Notes: generated by a model from the sequence alone, not told the origin. Positions 26,401 to 39,935 are shown, counted from the first letter of the stretch. The stretch is DNA of 42,572 nucleotides from Sphaeroforma sirkka (GCA_001586965.3 LUCW03000318.1:82501-125072), one strand, 5' to 3'. Numbers and translations are program-made.

Positions 26401-29400
26401 TAGTAGGTCACTGGATGGATTTTATATACATATCCAGTAGTAGGCCACTGGATGGATTTTATATACATATCCAGTAGTAGGCCACTGGATGATTTTATAT
26501 ATACATATCCAGTAGTAGGTCACTGGATGGATTTTATATACATATCCAGTAGTAGGCCACTGGATGAGGTATATATACATATCCAGTAGTAGGTCACTGG
26601 ATGGATTTTATATACATATCCAGTAGTAGGCCACTGGATGGATTTTATATACATATCCAGTAGTAGGCCACTGGATGATTTTATATATACATATCCAGTA
26701 GTAGCCACTGGATGGATTTTATATACATATCCAGTAGTAGGCCACTGGATGGATTATATATACATATCCAGTAGTAGGTCACTGGATGGATTTTATATAT
26801 ACATATCCAGTAGTAGGTCACTGGATGGATTTTATATACATATCCAGTAGTAGGCCACTGGATGAGGTATATATACATATCCAGTAGTAGGTCACTGGAT
26901 GGATTTTATATACATATCCAGTAGTAGGCCACTGGATGGATTTTATATACATATCCAGTAGTAGGCCACTGGATGAGTATATATACATATCCAGTAGTAG
27001 GTCACTGGATGGATTTTTATATACATATCCAGTAGTAGGCCACTGGATGAGGTATATATACATATCCAGTAGTAGGTCACTGGATGGATTATATATACAT
27101 ATCCAGTAGTAGGTCACTGGATGGATTTTATATACATATCCAGTAGTAGGCCACTGGATGGATTTTATATATACATATCCAGTAGTAGGTCACTGGATGG
27201 ATTTTATATACATATCCAGTAGTAGGCCACTGGATGGATTATATATACATATCCAGTAGTAGGCCACTGGATGATTTATATATACATATCCAGTAGTAGG
27301 TCACTGGATGGATTTTATATACATATCCAGTAGTAGGCCACTGGATGAGGTATATATACATATCCAGTAGTAGGTCACTGGATGGATGGATTTTATATAC
27401 ATATCCAGTAGTAGGCCACTGGATGGATTTTATATACATATCCAGTAGTAGGCCACTGGATGAGGTATATATACATATCCAGTAGTAGGTCACTGGATGG
27501 ATTTTATATACATATCCAGTAGTAGGCCACTGGATGAGGTATATATACATATCCAGTAGTAGGTCACTGGATGGATTTTATATATACATATCCAGTAGTA
27601 GGCCACTGGATGGATTTTATATACATATCCAGTAGTAGGCCACTGGATGAGATTATATATACATATCCAGTAGTAGGTCACTGGATGGATTTTTTATATA
27701 CATATCCAGTAGTAGGCCACTGGATGGATTTTATATACATATATCAGTAGTAGGCCACTGGATGATTATATATACATATCCAGTAGTAGGTCACTGGATG
27801 GATTTTATATACATATCCAGTAGTAGGCCACTGGATGATTATATATACATATCCAGTAGTAGGTCACTGGATGGATTTTTTATATACATATCCAGTAGTA
27901 GGCCACTGGATGGATTATATATACATATCCAGTAGTAGGCCACTGGATGAGGTATATATACATATCCAGTAGTAGGTCACTGGATGGATTTTTATATACA
28001 TATCCAGTAGTAGGCCACTGGATGGATTTTATATACATATCCAGTAGTAGGCCACTGGATGATTTTATATATACATATCCAGTAGTAGGTCACTGGATGG
28101 ATTTTTATATACATATCCAGTAGTAGGCCACTGGATGAGGTATATATACATATCCAGTAGTAGGTCACTGGATGGATTTTATATACATATCCAGTAGTAG
28201 GCCACTGGATGGATTTTATATACATATCCAGTAGTAGGCCACTGGATGAGGTATATATACATATCCAGTAGTAGGTCACTGGATGGATTTTATATACATA
28301 TCCAGTAGTAGGCCACTGGATGGATTATATACATATCCAGTAGTAGGCCACTGGATGAGGATTATATATACATATCCAGTAGTAGGTCACTGGATGGATT
28401 TTATATACATATCCAGTAGTAGGCCACTGGATGAGGTATATATACATATCCAGTAGTAGGTCACTGGATGGATTTTATATACATATCCAGTAGTAGGTCA
28501 CTGGATGGATTTTATATACATATCCAGTAGTAGGCCACTGGATGAGGTATATATACATATATATACATATCCAGTAGTAGGTCACTGGGATGGATTTATA
28601 TACATATCCAGTATCCAGTAGGCCACTGGATGATTTTATATACATATCCAGTAGTAGGTCACTGGATGGATTTTTTATATATATATATCCAGTAGTAGGC
28701 CACTGGATGGATTTTATATACATATCCAGTAGTAGGCCACTGGATGATTTATATACATATCCAGTAGTAGGTCACTGGATGGATTTTATATACATATCCA
28801 GTAGTAGGCCACTGGATGGATTTTATATACATATCCAGTAGTAGGTCACTGGATGGATTTTATATATACATATCCAGTAGTAGGTCACTGGATGGATTTT
28901 ATATATACATATCCAGTAGTAGGCCACTGGATGGATTTTATATACATATCCAGTAGTAGGCCACTGGATGGATTTATATATACATATCCAGTAGTAGGCC
29001 ACTGGATGAGGTATATATACATATCCAGTAGTAGGTCACTGGATGGATTTTATATACATATCCAGTAGTAGGCCACTGGATGGATTTATATATACATATC
29101 CAGTAGTAGGCCACTGGATGGATTTTATATACATATCCAGTAGTAGGCCACTGGATGGATTATATATACATATCCAGTAGTAGGTCACTGGATGGGTATT
29201 ATATATACATATCCAGTAGTAGGCCACTGGATGGATGGATTTTATATACATATCCAGTAGTAGGTCACTGGATGGATTTTATATACATATCCAGTAGTAG
29301 GCCACTGGATGGATTATATATACATATCCAGTAGTAGGCCACTGGATGGATTTTATATACATATCCAGTAGTAGGTCACTGGATGGATTTTATATACATA

Positions 29401-32400
29401 TCCAGTAGTAGGCCACTGGATGAGGTATATATACATATCCAGTAGTAGGTCACTGGATGGATTTTATATACATATCCAGTAGTAGGCCACTGGATGGATT
29501 TTATATACATATCCAGTAGTAGGCCACTGGATGAGGTATATATACATATCCAGTAGTAGGTCACTGGATGGATTTTATATACATATCCAGTAGTAGGCCA
29601 CTGGATGGATTTTATATACATATCCAGTAGTAGGCCACTGGATGAGGTATATATACATATCCAGTAGTAGGTCACTGGATGGATTTTATATACATATCCA
29701 GTAGTAGGCCACTGGATGGATTTTATATACATATCCAGTAGTAGGCCACTGGATGGATTATATATACATATCCAGTAGTAGGTCACTGGATGGATTTTAT
29801 ATACATATCCAGTAGTAGGCCACTGGATGGATTTTATATATACATATCCAGTAGTAGGCCACTGGATGGATTATATATACATATCCAGTAGTAGGTCACT
29901 GGATGGATTTTATATACATATCCAGTAGTAGGCCACTGGATGAGGTATATATACATATCCAGTAGTAGGTCACTGGATGGATTTTATATACATATCCAGT
30001 AGTAGGCCACTGGATGATTTATATATACATATCCAGTAGTAGGTCACTGGATGGATTTTATATATACATATCCAGTAGTAGGCCACTGGATGGATTTTTT
30101 ATATACATATCCAGTAGTAGGCCACTGGATGAGGTATATATACATATCCAGTAGTAGGTCACTGGATGGATTTTATATACATATCCAGTAGTAGGCCACT
30201 GGATGGATTTTATATACATATCCAGTAGTAGGCCACTGGATGATTTATATATACATATCCAGTAGTAGGTCACTGGATGGATTTTATATACATATCCAGT
30301 AGTAGGCCACTGGATGGATTTATATATACATATCCAGTAGTAGGCCACTGGATGGATACATATATATATACATATCCAGTAGTAGGTCACTGGATGGATT
30401 TTATATACATATCCAGTAGTAGGCCACTGGATGGATTATATATACATATCCAGTAGTAGGTCACTGGATGGATCCAGTAGTAGGTCACTGGATTTTATAT
30501 ACATATCCAGTAGTAGGCCACTGGATGGATTTTTATATACATATCCAGTAGTAGGCCACTGGATGAGGTATATATACATATCCAGTAGTAGGTCACTGGA
30601 TGGATTTTTTATATACATATCCAGTAGTAGGCCACTGGATGGATTTTATATACATATCCAGTAGTAGGCCACTGGATGAGGTATATATACATATCCAGTA
30701 GTAGGTCACTGGATGGATTTTATATACATATCCAGTAGTAGGCCACTGGATGAGGTATATATACATATCCAGTAGTAGGTCACTGGATGGATTTTATATA
30801 CATATCCAGTAGTAGGCCACTGGATGAGGTATATATATACATATCCAGTAGTAGGTCACTGGATGGATTTTTTATACACATATCCAGTAGTAGGCCACTG
30901 GATGGATTTTATATACATATCCAGTAGTAGGCCACTGGATGAGGTATATATACATATCCAGTAGTAGGTCACTGGATGGATTTTATATACATATCCAGTA
31001 GTAGTAGGCCACTGGATGGATTTTTATATACATATCCAGTAGTAGGCCACTGGATGAGGTATATATACATATCCAGTAGTAGGTCACTGGATGGATTTTA
31101 TATACATATCCAGTAGTAGGCCACTGGATGGATTTTTATATACATATCCAGTAGTAGGCCACTGGATGAGGTATATATACACATCCAGTAGTAGGTCACT
31201 GGATGGATTTTATATACATATCCAGTAGTAGGCCACTGGATGAGGTATATATACATATCCAGTAGTAGGCCACTGGATGAGGTATATATACATATCCAGT
31301 AGTAGGTCACTGGATGGATTTTATATACATATCCAGTAGTAGGCCACTGGATGGATCTTTATATACATATCCAGTAGTAGGCCACTGGATGAGGTATATA
31401 TACATATCCAGTAGTAGGTCACTGGATGGATTTTATATACATATCCAGTAGTAGGTCACTGGATGGATTTTATATACAGATCCAGTAGTAGGCCACTGGA
31501 TGAGGTATATATACATATCCAGTAGTAGGTCACTGAATGGATTTTATATACATATCCAGTAGTAGGCCACTGGATGAGGTATATATATATATCCAGTAGT
31601 AGGTCACTTGATGGATTTTATACACATATCCAGTAGTAGGCCACTGGATGGATTTTATATACATATCCAGTAGTAGGCCACTGGATGAGGTATATATACA
31701 TATCCAGTAGTAGGTCACTGGATGGATTTTATATACATATCCAGTAGTAGGCCACTGGATGGATTTTATATACATATCCAGTAGTAGGCCACTGGATGAG
31801 GTATATATACATATCCAGTAGTAGGTCACTGGATGGATTTTATATACATATCCAGTAGTAGGCCACTGGATGGATTTTATATACATATCCAGTAGTAGGC
31901 CACTGGATGAGGTATATATACATATCCAGTAGTAGGTCACTGGATGGATTTTATATACATATCCAGTAGTAGGCCACTGGATGAGTTTATATATACATAT
32001 CCAGTAGTAGGCCACTGGATGAGGTATATATACATATCCAGTAGTAGGTCACTGGATGGATTTTATATACATATCCAGTAGTAGGCCACTGGATGGATCT
32101 TATATACATATCCAGTAGTAGGCCACTGGATGAGGTATATATACATATCCAGTAGTAGGTCACTGGATGATTTTTTATATACATATCCAGTAGTAGGCCA
32201 CCGGATGAGGTATATATACATATCCAGTAGTAGGTCAGTGGATGGATTTTATATACATATCCAGTAGTAGGCCACTGGATGAGGTATATATACATATCCA
32301 GTAGTAGGCCACTGGATGGATTTTATATACATATCCAGTAGTAGGCCACTGGATGAGGTATATATACATATCCAGTAGTAGGTCACTGGATGGATTTTAT

Positions 32401-33638
32401 ATACATATCCAGTAGTAGGCCACTGGATGGATTTTATATACATATCCAGTAGTAGGCCACTGGATGAGGTATATATACATATCCAGTAGTAGGCCACTGG
32501 ATGGATTTTATATACATATCCAGTAGTAGGCCACTGGATGGATTTTATATACATATCCAGTAGTAGGCCACTGGATGAGGTATATACACATATCCAGTAG
32601 TAGGTCACTGGATGGATTTTATATACATATCCAGTAGTAGACCACTGGATGAGGTATATATACATATCCAGTAGTAGGTCACTGGATGAGGTATATATAC
32701 ATATCCAGTAGTAGGTCACTGGATGGATTTTATACACATATCCAGTAGTAGGCCACTGGATGGATTTTATATACATATCCAGTAGTAGGCCACTGGATGA
32801 GGTATATATACATATCCAGTAGTAGGTCACTGGATGGATTTTATATACATATCCATTAGTAGGCCACTGGATGGATTTTATATACATATCCAGTAGTAGG
32901 CCACTGGATGAGGTATATATACATATCCAGTAGTAGGTCACTGGATGGATTTTATGTACATATCCAGTAGTAGGCCACTGGATGGGTTTTATATACATAT
33001 CCAGTAGTAGGCCACTGGATGAGGTATATATACATATCCAGTAGTAGGTCACTGGATGGATTTTTTATATACATATCCAGTAGTAGGCCACTGGATGAGG
33101 TATATATACATATCCAGTAGTAGGTCACTGGATGGATTTTATATACATATCCAGTAGTAGGCCACTGGATGAGGTATATATACATATCCAGTAGTAGGTC
33201 ACTGGATGGATTTTATATACATATCCAGTAGTAGGCCACTGGATGGATTTTATATACATATCCAGTAGTAGGCCACTGGATGAGGTATATATACATATCC
33301 AGTAGTAGGCCACTGGATGGATTTTATATACATATCCAGTAGTAGGCCACTGGATGAGGTATATATACATATCCAGTAGTAGGTCACTGGATGGATTTTA
33401 TATACATATCCAGTAGTAGGCCACTAGATGGATTTTATATACATATCCAGTAGTAAGCCACTGGATGAGGTATATATACATATCCAGTAGTAGGTCACTG
33501 GATGGATTTTATATACATATCCAGTAGTAGACCACTGGATGAGGTATATGTACATATCCAGTAGTAGGTCACTGGATGGATTTTATATACATATCCAGTA
33601 GTAGGCCACTGGATGGCGTTCTCATACATATCCAGTGA
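12869..33638. repeat. 37-bp satellite array, about 560 copies (20.8 kb)
   Basis: The array is uninterrupted. The plus-strand monomer is CATATCCAGTAGTAGGCCAC followed by TGGATGGATTTTATATA, 37 bp. Each monomer carries an inverted repeat, ATCCAGT and ACTGGAT, around an 8-nt loop. Two positions switch between states: core GGCCAC or GGTCAC, and tail GGATTTTA or AGGTATA. The states follow an order: a T core with GGATTTTA tail, then zero to two C-core/GGATTTTA monomers, then a C core with AGGTATA tail. This gives 74-bp and 111-bp higher-order units. Length noise sits mostly in the T run and TA run. The array ends abruptly near 33638 in a diverged half-monomer. Function is unknown; it is not coding in any convincing way. 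Confidence 0.97.
31620..33600. repeat. Homogeneous 111-bp higher-order domain at the right edge
   Basis: Here the trimer repeats with few length changes, so minus-strand frames stay open for up to 267 codons (33052-32249) with a 37-residue period. The middle of the array has more indels in the T and TA runs. Confidence 0.75.
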
Positions 33639-34440
33639 CCAGTCTCGCGAACATAGTAATGTTTACCGCAGAAGCCACGATCCAGAACCAGAGGATGGAA
33701 GTAGAGAAGAATTTTACAAGAGAGAAGTTAAATATACAGCCGTTGACACATTTGCTTTCACAGTAAATAAGTCAATACTCTTACTTTTACATAGTGACAT
33801 TTACAGGAAACTGGGGAGCGAGAAAGTATGTTCTCGAATACTATATAATGTCCATAATTTCATAGTCGATTTAATAATAACTAAAACAGAAATATCAAAA
33901 CATGATAAATAATCAATATACACTAGATCAGGCTCAACGAACAATGGCCGTTACTCTTAAGTCGGAAGTCGCTATCAACTACCTCACAATTAAACCATTC
34001 TATTTCGTCGCACGACCACAAATGACTGTCGACAACTTTGCATTGAGGACATATGCACATCACTTGTAATGAGACCTTCTCCCTACGTAGACTCAAAGCT
34101 GTACCTATGAGACCTTCTCCCTACGTAGACTCGAATGTACCCAGTTGGTGTACCTAGTTAGTGTACCTAGTTGGTGTACCTAGTTGGTGAGACCAATGTC
34201 GTTCATAAAAATAAGAAAATAAGATTGTGATGCTTGCACTGATAGGACTGCTCTGATGCTCCAAAATCGGTCAAGATTTAGTGCTATCATTTTTCGTTTT
34301 GTGTTTATCCAGGTTCTGGTCTAGTTTTGGCTTTGGAACCGTAGTTTCGAGGTAATACCGTCAAAAAGGTGTATGTGAACGAATTTCTGGAGAATCCTCA
34401 TCTGTAGTTTTAATGGTTGATGTGGTAGACGCTGTACTGT
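33639..34440. other. Right flank of the satellite
   Basis: AT-rich DNA without a recognised gene. A 99-codon plus-strand frame (33613-33912) begins inside the last monomer and is probably chance. The tandem repeats at 34070-34188 are listed separately. Confidence 0.5.
34070..34188. repeat. Short tandem repeats: 25 bp x2, 13 bp x4
   Basis: TGAGACCTTCTCCCTACGTA plus GACTC occurs at 34070 and 34108. It is followed by four 13-bp units of the type GTACCTAGTTGGT starting at 34137, 34150, 34163 and 34176. Confidence 0.88.
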
Positions 34441-34445
34441 CATAC

Positions 34446-34764
34446 CCCAGGCAGTCCTTGCATATGGTGAACAGCCGGGTGCAGTTTCTCAGGAGACATG
34501 CAGCGCAAGTGGGGCTGCCAAGTCGAAGTTTGCTCGGGTCTATTATTCGGTGTACTACTAACCTTACTGTCCCCAGAAGAAACAGTCAAATCGGATCAAC
34601 CGATCATGCACTACGTATGATTTGGGATGTTGTCACGTACAAGCTATACGCTCTTGCAATCAATGGCTATATATTGACAGCTGTGCACTCTACACGACAG
34701 ATGTTACAGATGACATGGCCCTCGCGTCCGTGTCTTTCACAGGTCTCCAAATGCCATGTATTTG
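34446..34764 (-). CDS. Candidate Cys-rich (zinc-finger-like) exons
   Basis: Two minus-strand segments with splice signals are seen. The first is 34764-34708 (phase 1-1, NTWHLETCERHGREGHVI). The second is 34566-34446, which follows a strong acceptor (CTGTTTCTTCTGGGGACAG), starts in phase 1 and ends before GTATGA. It reads RLVVHRIIDPSKLRLGS then PTCAACLLRNCTRLFTICKD and CLG. The pattern C-x2-C-x4-C-x6-C-x2-C suggests a zinc-binding module but does not fit PHD or CXXC exactly. If real, the exons could be a small separate gene or 5' exons of the TFS2M-SPOC gene on the other side of the satellite. A 118-codon plus-strand open frame overlaps and is the competing reading. Confidence 0.4.
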
Positions 34765-34918
34765 CTTAGTGCCAGGACTCTAGTTTGTATGTAGCTGACC
34801 AGCAGCTACACTCCAAGCTGCTCGGATACCCGAGCCTGCGTATATAGATCCCGCTTACAGATTCATATAATATATTTACAGAGTTAACGCTATAAGCTTT
34901 CACCCTCACGTACAAAGA

Positions 34919-35559
34919 TTAACACATGTCACTTGTCGCCGCTGAGACCTCCGGCGGTGCGCGTCCCTCAGGACACAGCTGTTGTATCAGATTCACAACG
35001 AATGACATCCCTACCTCACTGCTATGGCCTTTTGTTTGCCTTCTGCCCCAGTGAGTCCCATCGCTCTGTGTTGAGGCGGCGTCTAGTAACCGAGCATCCG
35101 TCGGGTGCCAGGTGTCCAAAGGCTGGATTATGGGGCAAAGGCGCGGAAAGGGGTCATCAGCACATGGCATGGCGGTCCACACTGGGGTGCACCCCAGTCC
35201 AACAGGACAGGGCAGGTAATAACAATAACATGCGTTCGAGTGCTTACAGATAGCAGGGCTTGGGTATCCCTCTATATACAAGAACACAACACAGTCACAA
35301 ACGTACCTTGATACCAAACTCAGTAAAAATGGGAACCACACGCCGAGTCCATTCGTAAGCTCTGGGACGCACACGTGAGCTATACTGATCCGACGTGGAC
35401 GGCATGACAAGGAAGAAGATAGCACCTGATGGGGAGCAGAAGACGCCGATTGTGAGCAAAGCACCTACCACGCGCATATACAATAGACATAGTACTCGGT
35501 TGTCTATCTGTGTGCGGGCAAAATTCGTACGGCATCGCACATGTATAGCTTATGTGGAT
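34919..35559 (-). CDS. C-terminal exons with DxxH motif
   Basis: The exons are 35559-35469, 35425-35307, 35271-35248 (24 nt), 35122-35015 and 34978-34919, all phase-consistent (0-1, 1-0, 0-0, 0-0, 0-stop). They encode [74 protein letters not shown] and a short tail ending SDMC before TAA. DTWHP near the end is the expected place for the catalytic Asp and His of SGNH block V. The intron 35468-35426 is only 43 nt, with a strong GTAGGT donor and a pyrimidine-rich acceptor. Confidence 0.77.
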
Positions 35560-36593
35560 CTGTGTCGGCCACGCTAGTGCTAGTATATATGCTGCATGCC
35601 GTTTGTAATTGATGACGTATAACTTTGTGCAAACATTGTAACGTATCGTTTGTTCCGACTGCATTTGATCACCCCGTTGTGTTCGATGAAACGCTCGCAC
35701 TTATCAGTGCCATTGCGACTCTTTCAAACCCACCACCTCAGACATGTTAGGGCAAGGGCACCCTCAGTCAACAAGACATCGGTTGCAAGTTACAGCACGT
35801 GGCTACAATGCAACGTCCAACACAGAGACACGTGCAGCTAGTATTAACTCTCAATAATACTATTACACAGGAAGCACAGAGACACATGCAAATAGTATTA
35901 ACTCTCAACAATACTATCATACAGGAAGCACACAGGCACATGCAGCTTGTATTAAGTATCAATAATATTATCATACAGGAAGCACACAGGCACATGCAGC
36001 TAGTATTAACTCTCAATAATATTATCATGCAGGAAGGTCACAGACACATGCAGCTAGTATTAACTCTCAATGACGGAGACTCACAGCCCAGTAAGCGAAG
36101 CATACAGCACCCACCGCCAGACCAGCACCCTGACAAAACCCTAACCCCTAAAACACCAAAACTCTAAAATCTCCATCTCGTGCATGGTACTGCTTAACGA
36201 AGACTCACAGCCCAGCAAGCGTAGCATACCACACCCACCGCCAGACACGTACTCTGACGTGAGAACTCACCTCTCTGGATGTGAGCAGGACAGGCTTGAG
36301 CCAAAGCAGTCAACGCGCGGCGCAGGCTTGTCTCTACGGGCATCCAGGGAGTGACAAAGACATCATGCAGCCCATGGCCAAGTACTATGACATCGTGGTG
36401 TGCACAGTGGGTGGGTATCAAATGTGTGGCAATGGAACTCTCCAGGTCAACAGAGCGCATGGTGAAGCTCGCGTCGATATCAAAGCCGCTGGGATGCTGG
36501 AAATTACAGGTAACGAATTAACATTTATAAATATTATGTATATATATATATATATATATATAAATGTAACATAGGTATATATATATATATATA

Positions 36594-36652
<59 letters not shown>

Positions 36653-36680
36653 ATATATATATAATATTATATATATCTCA

Positions 36681-36712
<32 letters not shown>

Positions 36713-37020
36713 GTACATACATATATTATTATATATATACATATATATATATATACATATAACATGCATAATTATCCATATGTATTACATAATATGCAAT
36801 ATTCACACATACATACATATGCACGCCATATATATACATACATTATGTATATATAATAAACATAAAAATAATATATGTACATATATAATTATATTATATA
36901 ATACAATATATATTATTATAGCCAATATATGTTTATATACACATATAATGCATTATACATACACATACATATATATACATACATCATTATCATCATACAT
37001 ATATATATGTATATATTATA

Positions 37021-37079
<59 letters not shown>

Positions 37080-37103
37080 ACGCATTATACACACACACAC
37101 ATG

Positions 37104-37138
<35 letters not shown>

Positions 37139-38590
37139 TCATCACTACTACTCACACACGCGGTGCCAGTATCGTGGTTGTGCAGTCTATAGCAAAATAT
37201 ACCATTTGCATGTGCGCCGAGGCTATTTGCATACACAGAGATCTTCCATCTATATTCCATTTGCCTTACCTTCAGTTTGATGCCTTCGTGTCTGTCTGCC
37301 TTTTTTAAGCGTGAACATGTTAAAATCGCCAGATGGGTAGGTGTCCGTCAGGAAGAAAGCCCAATCCTCCCAGAAATTGCGCGCTGAGAGTAAGCAAATC
37401 GGAAATACCGTGAACACCAACACAAGTAGCCTGTCCCGATAGCTTAGACTATTCACTCATGTATGCGCGTGTATGGTGGTATGGTGGGGTGTGTGCTTAT
37501 GGGGGGTGTGAATGCGCATGTGTGTTAGAGTACCTGTGTATAACTTTATATCTGTATGACCCCGCAACCAGACGTTATGCCAAACACTCATCTGCTGGCG
37601 CAGCATCCAGTACAGAGAAGTCGTAGCTGACTGGCTGTTGCAACGTGTTGCGTAAAAAACGTGTACTGCATATACCTATACACCTACCGTCTGCCATACA
37701 CACGTACATAGAAGTGCATGTTGTCGTACACGCGTATGTGTGAGTACTCACATTGGTACGCAAATTGATGGACCCATTTGACACATCAATCTCAGCGGAC
37801 GACGGACTTAAACGAAGCTCTCCACACCGACTATGGGACTCTCATTCTCACACAAGGAGTCATATAAGTATATGCTACACTGAGATGAGCACACACTGTC
37901 ACAAAGCATTCACACACTAATAGAGTCTCCGAAGACAGCCAGCCGAGTGGCCCTGGTTTTGAGGCACCGGCCCAACTCAGTCGCGGGAAAGGTGTCCTGG
38001 AGAGCGAATGTGGTTTCATTCAGCACTTGGTGTGACCGCAGGCAGCCGTCGGGTATCCAGACGTACTTGCCAGTGATTAGCGACAGGGCACTGGACTGGT
38101 TCCTCCGGGGCAGCCACAGGCCGTTGGAGAACTGGGTTCAACCCAACAAAAGTGTGTTAAACCCCTGAACCCTAAACCCGGCAGAAGTGTGGTTGAACTT
38201 CAATGAGACGGCTACCAACGTTTTGGCCACATCCTTCACGGCACTATTCACTTGGTACGGGACTGGATATATATATACATATAAATAGATGATGGACATA
38301 TGATCCTGCAATCAAATGGCAGCCGTGTGTCTTGCAGCGAGGCTGTTGTCACACAAACTCGTATTTAGAAACACTAAACTCTAACGTCGTGTATTATTTA
38401 GTAGCATTTGTATAATAATGCTATATATACATATATGTAATATTTAGTAACATGTATATATTTATACTATGTACATATACATACATGTATTATTTAACAA
38501 CATACCTCAATATTAAGCACACAACTGAGCTGTATATGTTTATGTATCTACATAACACATATACGCACATACAAGTATACATATAGATAC

Positions 38591-38637
<47 letters not shown>

Positions 38638-39895
38638 ATAATAAGTGTATCACAAAACATAGAAATCTCCTTCTAGAAGAAGTATACACGTATACTTGAA
38701 GAAACTTATATACGCTTGCCTGATCATCTGCATAAACGTAGAGTGCGTGGTGTAGACATACTTGTCCCGGATTGCAATCCACAACACCCTCGTTCTTGAT
38801 CTGAATGTTCATTCGGAAAAGTTCTGGAATCGAGTCAACAAGAATTCTCTGGTACCCAACAATACCAAATGGCCACCCATCGTTTATTCAATCATAACTC
38901 GGATGTTCCGCCTCCATGAAGTTGATATAAATTGGCTGGAAAGTTCGTATTGAAGTATTATGAGATCAGATTCTTTCATCGTGAGATTAAATACCGAGCA
39001 GAAACATACCAGAACCAGCTGCCAGTCGAGGTGTGATATATTTGACTGTCAGTCGCGATAGGAAGTCTATGGTAGGTGATACGGTCTGTAGGAGAGCTTT
39101 GTTTTTCGATTTGAATTACTAAGCAAGAACGTGGTAGTGCAGGACTCTATACACCCCATGGCAGATACAGACGCCATGACAAGCTCATGAGTGTGCGGCC
39201 CCAGGAATCAGAACTACGTATGACTAAATACCGGTTTGAAGGTATATAAGATGAATGCACCGTGTAGTATAATACATTACCTTTATAAACAGTTCAAAAG
39301 CTTTTGCCGAGTGAAAAACACGTTAGCATCGATGTGGGAACCACTAGTACAGTAAATACCTTCACACTTAGTTCAAGCCGCTCGCCTGCAGCTATGAGGG
39401 GTGGGATGGTCAACCGAGATCGCACACTCCCCACTCCCAACCGCTCTGTTGCTAAGGATCCGAATGCACCCCCACTGGCCTTCACTGTGGTGATGAAGTC
39501 TACCAGGCCGGGGATCAACACGGGAATACTAGATAAATACAACAAATAACGTCATATTAAACCCATGAAAAGTCTGAAATATACGGAATAGTCGTGATAA
39601 AAAATTCCGAGGAAACCTAGGATCCAAACAGAGCCCGGATACTTGCATGGTTTGCTTAATATGAATTGAAATCTTAGTGCGTACATGGAAGAACATATGT
39701 ACAATTTCAAGGACAAAGGTTTCCAGGATGAAAACAACATCCGCCTACGCTTTTCAAACGTATAAGCACAATTTCCGAATTACATATCGATGAGACACAA
39801 TTACCTATGGGCTAATACAATATATGTATATATACACCAATACATATATGTTTATTTATGTAGATACGAATATGCATATATGAATATCTATCTAA

Positions 39896-39935
<40 letters not shown>

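Noticed and set aside
12869-33638. Many 60-267 codon open frames on both strands (Tyr/Ile/Trp-rich, or Ser-Arg-Pro-Leu-Asp-rich)
   Set aside because: They follow from the 37-bp period rotating through three frames; composition and boundaries track monomer indels, with no start, splice or codon signal.
12869-33638. CRISPR-like array of short palindromic repeats
   Set aside because: There are no unique spacers: the whole 37 bp is repeated, and the context is eukaryotic with introns.
34413-34769. 118-codon plus-strand frame
   Set aside because: Competes with Cys-rich minus-strand segments that have good splice signals; kept only as the alternative reading.
38132-38170. In-frame TGA before the GDS exon as a recoded stop or a pseudogene mark
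   Set aside because: A 39-nt GT..AG intron removes it, and similar tiny introns occur elsewhere in the window; the weak donor leaves some doubt.
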